From Daldinia sp. FL1419 (taxonomy: Eukaryota; Ascomycota; Sordariomycetes; Xylariales; Hypoxylaceae): DNA of 64,000 nt. Within the stretch, counting starts at the first letter, position 1. Each line of letters begins with the position of its first letter. This document shows, one piece after another, positions 1 through 11,467 of this stretch. The notes beneath the pieces were generated by a model. It was not told the origin of the DNA, did no database searches, and was given only the letters and a program-made list of their open reading frames with translations. The position numbers and the translations under genes are program-made. The stretch covers positions 131,192 through 195,191 of the forward strand of contig MU623363.1 in NCBI GenBank assembly GCA_025201765.1, given 5' to 3'.

Positions 1-323
1 GATCTAAGATGCACCATCGCATCTACCGGCCGCCGCCGATCAAGACGATGACAGCGGAGTTACATCAACCGTTCGTATGGCCCAAGGCCCCCGAGAACCT
101 TGAACCATGGAACCCGCCAATGGTGGAGAAGCGGCATAAGGCGATGGAGAGGCAGGAGAAGCAACAGAAGGAGGCTGAGAAGACGGGTATGTTCCCGCTA
201 AGAGATGAACAGGGTGCTTCGAAACCTAGGCTCTCGCTCAAGCAGGAAGCGAAGAGGTTACTGAGAGATGGTAACTGGAATAATGGGTTGAAGTTGGACC
301 CGAAGTTTAAGGACGAAAAGTAA
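1..323 (+). CDS. C-terminal part of an unrecognised basic protein (5' end outside window)
   Basis: An open frame runs from the window edge to a TAA at 321-323. The first in-frame ATG is at position 9, but the frame is already open at base 3, so the true start is probably upstream. The visible ~106 residues are rich in Lys, Arg, Glu and Pro. They include a PPP-containing start, a Trp-Pro-Lys stretch and a Lys/Glu/Gln-rich helix around residues 40-60. There is no membrane segment or known catalytic motif. The composition resembles small mitochondrial ribosomal proteins, but I cannot name a family. The gene converges on the methyltransferase on the other strand with about 220 bp between the stops. 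Confidence 0.55.
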   Translation, partial: SKMHHRIYRPPPIKTMTAELHQPFVWPKAPENLEPWNPPMVEKRHKAMERQEKQQKEAEKTGMFPLRDEQGASKPRLSLKQEAKRLLRDGNWNNGLKLDPKFKDEK

Positions 324-543
324 TCACGAAGGATGATGGACAATACAGAAAAAAAAAAGAGAAAGAAAACGAAGAGCTTAAATTTCCAAGGATATATGAG
401 AAAGGGGCAGTGGTTAAGGAATCTCTATTCTATAGGCATGATAGAGGATGATTGTACGACTATCAAAGACCTAGGTTAAGCTCGAGTGTACAATACACAT
501 TACAAACCAAGCAGGAGACGGTCTTGGGATATTGTATCATTAG

Positions 544-1617
544 CTATGTCTCTACATCGTCTGCTATATCTACCCAATGGTGGCCTTGTTGGAAAAACAA
601 GACTTCGTTTCCCCAACTCCACCAGCGCGCGGTGAGGTTTCTCGCAAAAACCTCTAGTCCGGTGTAATTCTCTGGCAGTATGCCCTGGAATATGGACTTT
701 AAATTTGGCTTTCTTGAGTGAATATCTGGAACCCCCAAGATCACCTTACTTGGGATTGGCGCTTTCAGCTTACTGCCTCTCTTCCTACCCAGGAATAACC
801 GCTCCCACGGTTTTCTCCACTGCGCTTCCAGGTCGACGACCGGATCCCCGGAATTGGTGATCTTCAGCCAGGTCCATTCCCCGACGAATTCGAGACCCCA
901 TTCAGCGAAGATCCCGCGAGGGGACGTCAGTAAATCAGTAACTGTGGCCTTATTAGTGACCCATACGGCCACGAGACCGTCTGGCTTTAAGTGTGATGCA
1001 ACGGGGATCTGGGCTAAAAGATCCCTGATTTCTTGTATACCATGTGCGATGGTATAACTATTCTGTTTCCGCTTTACGGATCGACTGGGCCACGGTGGAT
1101 CAAGAACCATTAAATCGAACATGGGGGCTTCTGCAACGAAGACTGCCCGCTGAGACTCTATGGTTCCTAGGAGGTAGCGTGACTGATCCGGAATGAGAGA
1201 CTCTATTACCATGTCGGCCGGCTCGTCCGAGCTTCGCTTCCTCTTGTGTAAGTCTTTGTGTGACTTGTCATTGCACAGTTTACCTATATCTCTTACAGCA
1301 CGTGGTAAACACCATGGGCCTTTGTATCCCCGTCTGACTTTTCCAAGTGCAGATCTCACGACTTCCTGGGTCATCAGTTCAGCTATGCTTGCCGATGATA
1401 AGGCCTGTTGTCCCAAACTTTTCTTTTTGGGCTCAGGAGTTTCCCATGGTGTTTCTACCGGGCTGGAAGAGATGATACGTTTGTTAAGCACTTGTCCTGG
1501 TAATAGCTGAGCCTCTTCAATAGAACGAGGAATATCTATAAGAACGACAGATCGATCCGAACTCTCGTATAATATGCAAGACGTAGGTAGATGGATTGAA
1601 TCTCCCTCAGAAGACAT
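544..1617 (-). CDS. MT-A70 family adenine-N6 methyltransferase, METTL4-like
   Basis: Single-exon gene of 357 aa starting at an ATG (complement of 1615-1617). The C-terminal half is an MT-A70 methyltransferase domain. The catalytic DPPW motif lies at residues 173-176, followed by the conserved VAVWVTNKA strand and a Trp-Glu-Arg-Leu-Phe-Leu-Gly block. The N-terminal ~130 residues are poorly conserved and basic. In the family, METTL4-type enzymes transfer methyl from SAM to N6 of adenine in U2 snRNA (on 2'-O-methyl-adenosine) or, in some reports, in DNA. The DPPW signature and solitary architecture (no zinc fingers as in METTL3) favour METTL4 over METTL3/14, which is an inference. The product is probably nuclear. 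No frame breaks are seen. Confidence 0.87.
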   Translation of the reverse strand: MSSEGDSIHLPTSCILYESSDRSVVLIDIPRSIEEAQLLPGQVLNKRIISSSPVETPWETPEPKKKSLGQQALSSASIAELMTQEVVRSALGKVRRGYKGPWCLPRAVRDIGKLCNDKSHKDLHKRKRSSDEPADMVIESLIPDQSRYLLGTIESQRAVFVAEAPMFDLMVLDPPWPSRSVKRKQNSYTIAHGIQEIRDLLAQIPVASHLKPDGLVAVWVTNKATVTDLLTSPRGIFAEWGLEFVGEWTWLKITNSGDPVVDLEAQWRKPWERLFLGRKRGSKLKAPIPSKVILGVPDIHSRKPNLKSIFQGILPENYTGLEVFARNLTARWWSWGNEVLFFQQGHHWVDIADDVET

Positions 1618-3202
1618 GGTTCCCTGGTACTCCTATCACGTAATAAGAGAACACAAACCCCTTTAACGTATCCGTGCCGCTTTGCCGTATTCTGAGAACC
1701 ATATTATGACTTGTACAATGGTAAATCTCAACTCCTGCAGATCTGGAATGAGGCCTCTCAGAGATCAATAATAGGAAGCATGGACTTCCTATCCCGTAGA
1801 GATAACTTCTAGGTTGAGCTTTGATGATGATGTGTTTCTTGGCTTCGGTTTAAGTCAATTGCATCAAGTTCTGCAAGCCAAGACTATCTCTTCCTTGTCG
1901 TCGAAAGAATGGAGCTAGCTGGTGTTCGCTTCGTTCGCTTCATAAGCCTGCTCCACCGAATTGTCCAAGACCTAGGAGGTACTAGGTATTGATCTTTGGA
2001 TATCGGCACCTGAAGTGATACTCCGTCCGAAGAGACCTCAACCACTCGTTTCTACGTTGTAGGGATATCCGACGCAAACGCGATCCGTCTCAAACCCAAT
2101 GAGAGTAGCGATCGGAAGCGCATTTGTAGCCGCTCAAACATTATACCATGTCATTACATTGCAAGGTGAAAGGCACAAAATAGAACAGCCGCGCGTGAGT
2201 CGGATCCAATCATAATCGGCGTGCTCCGTAGCCTACTCAAAAAAGAAAGAAAAAGAAATATGAAGCGCTTAATAGACACAAGGGCATAAGTCGGTAACTA
2301 GGTAACGGCCGGACGGCACAGCGGCAGCTCGATAAAAGAAACTTGGACCTTATCAAGTGGGACGTCTCAGGGGTTTTGGCTTGGCAAGCCGCTTGCCAAG
2401 TCATTTAGAACAGGCGCCTCTGACATCAGTCTTTTAATTTCTGTCGTAGAACAAGCAAGCCAGAACATTCATTGGATAAAAGAGGGAGGGAGCATGCCCC
2501 ATGTGTGGGGAAGTCTGCAGAGAATCTTGTACCACTTACAAGAATTGGTACTTGTAAAATCACTTGTTTATGCTGTCGTATCACCGTATTACTTGTACCT
2601 CAGGAGATTTACTGTACTTTGACAATCTCCTACCAGGTTTTAAGGACGTGACGCATCGTGTACAATACACTCATTAATATTGTACTCTTGTAAAGTCCCA
2701 TCAAATCGATAGAGCTTCTAAATTCAATCTAGCCGCCGGTTTTTTCTCCTTGTCCCCATTATCCAAGTTTTCTTTAACGTGACGACCTTGAATTTCAACG
2801 ATACCATTATTCCTCTTCTTTAATTCAATTCCTACCTATTTATTTCAATACGTAAAAATAGCTTTATTTGTTGAATTCTTAATAAAACCTCCTTAGTACT
2901 AAATTATTATTCACGACAATTTTTACATTCTTAGCTGTTTACGCAACCTACCATAGCTTCGATGTTATGATAACCTACAATACCTTGATTATACATTATA
3001 CGTATTGTACCTGACCAACTCCGGCGTCTAATCGTCATTGTCCAAATACTAGTTCCCGCAACCCCTCACAACCCTAAACCCAATTGACCCTCCCCTATTT
3101 CCCTTCTTAATTCGTTTATAAGGACTAGGAGCGCATGTGGTCGACGTCGCAATAAGCAACTCGGGTTGGATTTGAGGTCGGGTAACGACCCAGAGGGACA
3201 GC
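1618..3202. other. Divergent intergenic region between methyltransferase and CSC1-like gene
   Basis: About 1.6 kb with no supportable coding frame. It must hold the promoters of both flanking divergent genes. The part nearest the + strand gene (2700-3120) is AT-rich with pyrimidine tracts. An 8-bp inverted repeat, GTACAATA/TATTGTAC, with a ~10-nt loop lies near 2660-2686. Confidence 0.6.
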
Positions 3203-6200
3203 ATGTCGGATTCAGGGGGTGAGTTCTCGACAGCATTGAACTCGTCGGATTCGGGTGTATTGCCGTGTAATACTGACGATTGTTTTTTTAGACCAGGGCA
3301 CGGCTCAGCGCAATCAGGGCATCACCCTGATAGCATTCGTTACCGCCCTGAATGTTTCGTTGATAATCTTCGGCGTCCAGACAGGTTTCTTTTTACTACT
3401 GAGGAATAAACTATCTAGGATATTGTATGCGATCCCTTAAGCTGGTCTTTGCGAAACCTGCGTGCTAACAAAGTTATTACGCGATAGCAAGCCGAAAACA
3501 TATCTTGTACCCGAGCGAGAGAGAACCGAATCCCCACCGAGTAGTCCATGGGGGTTGGTCAGTACCGTGTTCCGTTTCCCGGATCGCGAAGTTATTAAGA
3601 AATGCGGTCTGGATGCTTATTTTTTCCTCCGATACTTGCAAACCCTGCTTGTCATATTTATACCTATGGCCGTCATTATAATTCCAATTCTAGTACCGGT
3701 CAATTATGTTGGTGGACTTAGTCGTAACTTCTCAGCGAATACTACCGACGATGGACAAAATTTTAACTCTACCGACCCGCAGGGCGCTGATTACAGTGAC
3801 CCTAGCGCTCCGAAATCCAATATTACCGGATTAGATACGTTGGCATGGGGCAACGTGAGAAAAGACCAGACTAACAGATACTGGGCGCATCTCATTATGG
3901 CAGTTCTGGTCATCATATGGGTCTGCGGCGTCTTCTTTGCCGAATTAAGGGTGTATATCAAAGTTCGTCAGGATTGGTTAACCACTGCCGAGCACCGTCT
4001 GCGGGCTTCTGCTACGACTGTCCTAGTCAGCGGTGTTCCAGATAAATGGTTAAATGAAGAAGCTCTTAGGGGTCTCTTCGACGTTTTCCCAGGAGGACTT
4101 CGAAACGTATGGCTAACCCGAGATTTGACACACCTCTTAGAAAAGATTTCGAAACGTGATGAGATCCACAAGCAACTGGAAGAAGCCCAGACAGAATTGA
4201 TTCGGATGGCAAAGAAGGCGCAATTGAAAAAGAGGGAGGCAGATGAAAAACAGGCGCGCAAAGTATCCAGATCACACCGACCCACTAAAGGAGAGAGGCA
4301 AGAACGTCAGAAAAGAGAGGACGACGCAGCCAAATTACAGGCCGAGGGTAATCAAGGTATAAGCAGTGGTGACCGACATGAAGTTGTTCATGATTTAGGT
4401 GACGCTGAGGCCGAGGTTAAAACTGAACACCAACACGATAGCCATAGGCCATCGACTGGGCGCAGCTTTGTGACAAGTGGATTCTCGAAATTAACTGAGG
4501 GATTCGGAAAGGGTGTTGATGCGGTGGGTAAGACTGGCCAAGAAATATTCGGGGGTGCTAAGAATATTACTCACGGTATCGACAACCAAATTGAAACGAC
4601 GAATGGCTTCGTGACAATAGGACCGTCGCAAGGCCCTTCGTCTGCTCCGCCTACGCGAGGATCGGATCGCCCCCGTCGTATCCAGTTGCCAGACGAAAAA
4701 GACCTTCCCAGGCCGTCCACCCAGAGCTCGAACCATCCTCGAGGTGTTGAGTCCGAAGACCGTGTAATGGGACCGCCCGCATCGCAGCCGCAACATTATC
4801 GCAATGGTTCATCCATTTCCCAGGATACCATGTTAAAGGGAGAAAGCGTCGAGATGCGACATTTCGGAAATACTACGCGCAAAGCCGATACCCTCGAGGA
4901 TATGGAACAGCACGACACCATACGATGGTATCAGTTTTGGAAACCCCCAGCGGGTGGATATGTGTCACCCGTTCCCCAGGGATACGAAGGCGACGACTAT
5001 CCGTTCAAGAAAGAGAAAACGCCCTGGGAAAAGATAAAGTCATTCATTCCGTTTGTTGGTAGTCCGGATCTTGAACCGGTAGAATATCCGAAAGCCTATG
5101 ATGAGGAATGGAAAGAAGAAAGGGACAGTGGAGCAGAATGGGTGAAGTGGGTTAAGAAATCTAAGCGACCAACTCATCGCCTCGCGATTTTTGAGTGGAC
5201 TCCTGCGTGGCTACCTGGGCTCCCTTTTCTCAATAAGAAAGTTGATACTATCTATTGGTGTAGACAGGAGCTGGCAAGGTTAAACTTGGAGATTGATATG
5301 GACCAGAAGAACCCAGAACGGTATCCTCTCATGAAGTCGGCTTTCATCCAATTCAACCACCAAGTTGCCGCGCATATGGCTTGCCAGAGTGTCACCCACC
5401 ACATTCCAAGACATATGGCCCCTCGCACCGTAGAAATATCCCCTAACGACGTACTCTGGGAGAACATGGCCATTAGCTGGTGGGCTGAGTGGCTCAGGAC
5501 TGCTGCCGCCGTGGCTTTTGTAGCTGGTATGATCCTACTATGGGCGTTCCCAGTCGCCTTTACCTCCTCAATCTCCCAAGTCAGCACACTGACAGACACC
5601 TTTCCTTGGTTGAGTTTCATCGACGAGAATAAGACTATCCACAATATCGTTTCTGGTGTTACTGGTGTTCTGCCAGCTGTTTTGCTTGCCCTACTCCTCT
5701 GGTTGGTACCGATCATTATGGGCTTCCTCGCTGGCTTTAAAGGAGCCAAGACGGGAGCCCAGAAGACGGAAACCGTCCAGAAATTCTATTTCACATTCCT
5801 CTTCGTCCAAATCTTTTTAGTCGTCTCTTTGGCTTCGGGCGTTCTCCAGACGCTTGATTACCTCGCGAATAACCCGACTGGGATTGCGGACCTGCTAGCT
5901 GAAAACCTACCGAAGGCTGCCAACTATTTCTTCTCTTACATGATTCTTCAAGCTCTTTCTGTGAGCTCGGGTACACTACTGCAGATTGGAGCTCTCATTA
6001 ACTGGTATATAATCGCGAGGATTATGAATAAGACGGCCCGAAACAAGTGGTTCACTAATACTAAGCTACCTGAAGTGAATTGGGGAACGACCTTTCCGGT
6101 TTATACAAATTTCGCCTGTATCGCGCTAATTTATTCAGTTGTCGCTCCGATCATCTCCATCTTCGCCATCATCACCTTCAGTCTTCTGTGGATGGCAAAT

Positions 6201-7103
6201 AGATACAGCATGATATACGTGAATCGCTTCACAATCGACACCGGCGGTGTCTTGTATCCGCAGGCTATCAATCAAACCTTCACGGGGCTTTACGTAATGG
6301 AGCTGTGTCTTGTCGGGCTGTTCTTCCTTGTTAGGGACGAGAATGGAGAGGTTGCATGCGCGCCACAAGCTATTATTATGATTATTTCGATATTCCTTAC
6401 CGGCATATACCAAATCCTTTTGAATCAGTCCTTCGGGCCATTATTCAGGTACTTGCCTATTACCTTCGAGGACGAGGCTGTTCTACGGGATGAAGCATTT
6501 CAGCGCGCTCAAGATCGTCGTCTGGGCCTGGATAATCGCGACGACGATGCTTCCGACAAGGAAGACACTCCGAGACAGCAAACCGGAAGCCAGACTAATT
6601 CCATGGACGGCGCTGACGACAAACCGGGGCGAGGTAATAAATTTACCAATTTCAAACCTGTTAAGGGCATTGTCCACGCTGGTACATGGGCAGCTCGTGG
6701 GGGTAAAAGTACCTACGATCGTACTTTTGGCTTGGCCGAAAAGGGGCTTAAAAACGTCAACAAATATCGTGAAGAACGTCGACAGAAGGACCTTGAGGCG
6801 CAGAGGGCTATCGGCGAGGCCCTGTACGGCGGATTTCACGATGAAATCGAGGATCTCATGCCGGAGGAAAGAGACGTACTCGTCAGACGTGCGTTTATGC
6901 ACTCGGCTTTGCGTGCAAAGCGGCCGACGGTATGGATTCCACGTGACGACTTGGGTGTGAGTGACGACGAGATAAGAAGGACGAGGGAATTCAGTGAACA
7001 TATTTGGATTTCCAATGAGGGTACAGCACTCGACAGCAAAGTGCGGGTCGTATACGGCCGCGCGCCTCCAGACTTCTCGGAGCTGGATATTATCACCCTC
7101 TAA
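3203..7103 (+). CDS. CSC1/OSCA-TMEM63 family cation channel (DUF221, RSN1-like)
   Basis: Three exons: 3203-3218, 3292-3424 and 3488-7103. Introns are 3219-3291 (GTGAGT, TACTGAC branch) and 3425-3487 (GTATGC, GCTAAC branch). The joined product is 1254 aa. Order: an N-terminal membrane helix (ITLIAFVTALNVSLIIFGV region), the conserved KPKTYLVPERER block at the second splice junction, two more helices, then a long cytosolic region with the RNA-recognition-like fold typical of the family. A C-terminal 7-helix RSN1/DUF221 core runs roughly over residues 700-1010, followed by a charged tail. Family members are osmosensitive or mechanosensitive Ca2+-permeable channels or scramblases of plasma membrane and ER. 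The cytosolic loop is enlarged by about 250 charged or Ser-rich residues. The first exon carries only 16 coding bases. Confidence 0.9.
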
Positions 7104-8652
7104 GAGAGGAGACACGTGAATTGAAATGTACATAGAGAAACATACGACGGAATGACCAAGGTTGGAATTCGTTGCATAGCCGGCGGAGAGGTATACCCCA
7201 TGTTGCATAAGGCCTTTAATAGAGCTTCCTAAACAGATAGGCTTTCTGATTTCTTGATTTTTCGGATACCACCTGACATAGCGACATTTGCATATGGGAT
7301 TCGACGCGAAAATGTGTAGTAAAACGCTTTTCGTAGTATTATTATATGGGTTACTTATAGCATGAGTAACTACACGAGTACCTAACCTAGGAGGCAGGTA
7401 AGCTTAGTCTGAAATATTGCCTTTGTGGACTTGTAAATCCACCTGTCAATCCTTGGTTATGGTAAATTAAAGCGGACGGACTAACCTTAGTTATTTAACA
7501 TTAACTACAAGGATTTCGAAGTCTAGAATCGGCGTTTCCAAAGTCGGTTTAAACTTTCCAATAGACACGTTTTATTTGCTGTAAAGCAGTTTACCCGTGA
7601 GCTTAAGCGTTTGGCAATACGAGTTAGCACGCACATATGCAACCTAACCGTCATGTGCCTATATTTAGGTAGACGGGTACCTAGGGTGCCGAACATTTAT
7701 GCTTTATTTCTGCTTTGCGCACTGTCAGAGTTATATGAAATTTAGATGAGGATACGTACGAACCCGCACCGTATAAACATTGTACTATTTGAATATGTAT
7801 TATGTCTGGAGGTACCACGACGATATAGGTAGTAGGTACCTAGGTAGATAACGGCTTCACTGCGGAGCCACCCGGCGGGGGGTAACACCTAAAACTCCAA
7901 GGAAGTGACAAGGGGACAAGGATATAAAAATCTGCCAAGACCCAAATTCTAGCGCGATCGGTCGACGGGGGGGGGCTTTGCAAACTGTACCTACCTTGGG
8001 CCTTACCTGGTAGTAGACTGGTAGGATAATAACAAGGGGTTACCATTTCCTTCTATCTCTCTCTCTCCCCGTTCTGCTGTCTTTCTTTCTATTTCTTTTT
8101 CCCGATGCCTCGAACAGATTAGCACCACCGTAGTCTATAATTCTTCCTCTATTTCGGCCTCGACTCGACACTTATTTTCTTGAATAAAGAACTTGTGTTA
8201 GTCCTCGTTCCAAGTACGGGTGTCCTAGGTTGCCGTAAGCTCAGTCCTCAACGAAGCGAAACAGCGCCGCAAGATCAGCGTCAGCAGCAGTTTTCAGCGT
8301 AAAAAGATCATCCCTCGCATCACCGTGTCCTTTTAAAGTGGTACTAAGTACCCATTACACTCGTTTAAACTGATCCTTCGCTCGTCTTCGGTGGTGTCGC
8401 ATTCTTACAGCCACGAAAACGGGTTAAAACAAATAGGATTCCGCGACGAAGCCGTCACGATACAAATAGTAATTCATTCCAGTCACTTAGACATACCCGC
8501 GGACCGTATAAGACGGATATTCTACCTAGCTTGAAGTTGCCGCGCCGAGCACTGATGTTAGGCGAAAAGCTCTGATACCTCCTCAACACCTTGCGAAATT
8601 AGCCGAGTTGATGTATTACGAGACGCAATAGCGATAGGAGGATACACTCAAA
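7104..8652. other. Intergenic region upstream of TM9 gene
   Basis: About 1.55 kb without coding signal. It contains a TACCTAGGTA palindrome at 7837-7846. A CT-rich tract at 8048-8103 resembles the pyrimidine-rich promoter/leader tracts of filamentous fungi and probably belongs to the downstream gene. Confidence 0.55.
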
Positions 8653-10933
8653 ATGGGGGGCTCTCTGAGAAATAGTTTCAGATGGCTGCTTTCTCTGCTT
8701 GTAGTCTCGCAGGTTCATGCCTTTTATATTCCGGGTAAGCCAAACCCAGGCGTCCAGTCCACGTCGACGCGCCAGCTTCAAGTACGCGACGTCTAACGAA
8801 TACTGTGCGAACATAGGTTGGTCGGTAAAGAGTTATAAGGAAGGCGAACATATCCCTCTACTTGTTAATAAAGTCTATTCCGATAATACGCAATTGCAGT
8901 ATGCCTACTACGATCTTCCGTTCGTCTGCCCGCCTACAGGCAAAAGCCACGGTCCGGGTTTGTTAAGTGGCCAGAGCATTTCGCTCAACCTCGGAGAGGT
9001 CCTTCGCGGCGACCGTATTATGACTTCGGATATTGATCTTACTATGGGACAAGATAAAGAATGTAGTTTTCTATGCGAGCAGGTAGTTACAAGGAAAGAT
9101 CTCAAGAGAGCAAAAGAGCTAGTCAGGGAAGGATACGTGGTGGAATGGATCGTCGACAATCTACCCGGCGCCACTAGTTTCGTTACTGTGGACAAGTCGA
9201 GAAAATACTACGCCGCCGGTTTTAAGCTCGGCTTTACCGATTACTCGTCAAGCACAGGAAAACCGCGCTACTTCCTCAACAACCATCACACCATCGTTAT
9301 TCGATATAGGTCAGCACCGGGTCGCGCCGGCGAGAAGGGCGGCAAAGTGGTCGTAGGCTTCGAGGTTTACACCAAAAGCATTGGTCCAAATGTGAAGCGC
9401 GATAATGGTTGCCCCGCCGATCTTCACGAAGTTGAGGACCGCTTCGAACTCTACATGGCCCCGAATAAGACGACTGAATTCAAGTCACAATATGCCCACT
9501 CATCGTATCATCCCGAGGCAATTGAAGAAGGCGACGATAACGACACAATTTCTATCCCGTATTCTTACTCTGTGTACTTCCGAGAAGACGATTCGATTGA
9601 ATGGAATCGCCGCTGGGATCTATACTTCGTCAATTCGGAAGAGGGCTCCAGGATTCACTGGCTGGCTATTATTAACTCTCTGATTATTTGCGGTCTGCTC
9701 ACTGGTATCGTCCTCATGATCTTGGCCAAGACAATCAGGTCCGACATTAAGGGATACAAGGAGGGTTCTATTGAGGATGGCAAGTTGCGCAAGGCAAAGT
9801 CCGGTAAACGCAGCCCTAAATCTGAAAAGGCCGGATTTGGCGTCCTTGAAAGAGAAGGCGATGGGGAGAAGGAAATTGAGGTTTCATCTGACGATGAAGC
9901 GCTAGAGGACGTTACTGGTTGGAAGCTTTTGCATGCGGATGTTTTCAGGAAGCCTGAATATGGCCATTTACTTGCGCCTCTTGTTGGATCGGGCATGCAG
10001 CTCCTGTTCATGGCTATTGGCCTAGTCCTACTAAGCGCCATTGGTATCTTGAACCCTAGCTTCCGCGGCGGCTTCCTGAGCGCTGGTTTTGGTCTCTTCG
10101 TATTCGCGGGGATCTTTTCTGGTTACTTCTCCGCGAGGGTATACAAGACTTTCGACGGGAAGGATTTTGGGAAGAACGCATTGGTTACCGCGTTCTTATT
10201 CCCCGGTCTTCTTTTTGGTTTAATCTTCATACTAAACCTCTTCGTCTGGGCGCAAGCTTCTAGCACCGCCATACCATTTGGAACCCTGATAGCTATTGTG
10301 CTCCTGTGGCTCTGTATCCAGGTCCCACTAGTTTATCTTGGTTCTTGGTACGGGTTCGTCCGCACGGGCGCGTGGGAACATCCTACCAAGACTGCAAGCA
10401 TCCCTCGCCAAGTCCCCAACCAAGCTTGGTATGCCAAGAAGTTGCAGTCGATCTTCCTTGCAGGTCTAGTCCCATTTGCCGTCATCTTTATCGAGCTTCT
10501 CTTCGTCTTTCAGTCCCTATGGCAGGACAAGAGCGGATACTACTACGTCTTCGGCTTCCTTTCCGTCGTATTAGTTATCCTGGTCCTTACTATCGCCGAG
10601 GTTACGGTTGTGACTATCTACGTCCAGCTCTGCTCCGAAAACTACCACTGGTGGTGGCAGTCGTTCTTCGTCGGCGGTGGAAGCGCTATATGGGTGTTCT
10701 TGTACAGCATTTGGTACTACTTTGCCAACTTGCACATTTCGGGCTTCGTAAGCTCCATGCTATTCTTCGTATATAGCTTCATGGCGTGCTGTGTTTACGG
10801 CCTTCTTACCGGTACCGTGGGATTCCTGACAGCTTACGCTTTTGTCAGGAGGATATACGGGTGAGTATTTCGGCCCAAATACTACGATGATATGCTTGCT
10901 AATGTGTGTTTTAGTGCGATTAAGGCGGACTAG
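8653..10933 (+). CDS. Transmembrane 9 superfamily (EMP70/TMN) protein
   Basis: Three exons: 8653-8734, 8817-10860 and 10915-10933. Introns are 8735-8816 (GTAAGC, TCTAAC branch) and 10861-10914 (GTGAGT, GCTAAT branch). The product is 714 aa. A signal peptide (about 22 residues, ending Val-His-Ala) is followed directly by FYIPGWSVKSYKEGE, the hallmark start of mature EMP70 proteins. The luminal domain spans about residues 25-300, then nine membrane helices. A long charged cytosolic loop (Lys/Glu/Ser-rich, about residues 345-390) separates helix 1 from the rest. The product ends GAIKAD, matching the C-terminal KxD/E COPI-binding Golgi-retention signal of this family. The role is endosome/Golgi membrane protein sorting and adhesion. 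The last exon encodes only the retention signal. Confidence 0.93.
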
Positions 10934-11467
10934 ATGATTAATCAACGAGAGAACGTGATAATGTATTAATGAGACGGATATAATATTCTATATATCTTAC
11001 TTTTCTGTGGCTTTCTTGCATCCGGGAGCCCCTATCTTAGCGGTACTGGGCTCCTATTAATTGGCTTTGGTTGCCGATAATCACCTAGGGCAAGCAGACC
11101 GGTGTGAGTCTTTGAAACTCTGTGTCTCGAGACTTCGCCGCCTCTGCGTTCACAAGTCGTCATCTAATACCTCAAGCAACGCCGATCCCTTACAACACAT
11201 CGCTATGAGCGGTTCTAATTGGTCTACGCGCGATATAAGTCAAATAAGTAATGGCATTGTTATACATTTGTATATACTTATCGCTATGGATATATGAAGA
11301 AAATAACTTGTTTACTGCCAATGATGCGTATAATGCTTGCTTAGGCAAGGCAAAATAATTATGTACCTACCTACTTAACATGGTAACGTGAAGTGAATAT
11401 GGACATATACATCTCAAATCTTTACTCTTGACTCCTAAATACTGAACGCTTAGGATTAGCTTTTCGC
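10934..11467. other. Convergent intergenic region
   Basis: About 530 bp between the stops of the TM9 gene and the thioesterase gene, AT-rich. I see no RNA gene or further coding frame. Confidence 0.5.

Noticed and set aside
6483..7208. 241-codon open frame on the minus strand
   Set aside because: Lies inside exon 3 of the CSC1-like gene on the opposite strand. It has no family resemblance and is an antisense shadow.
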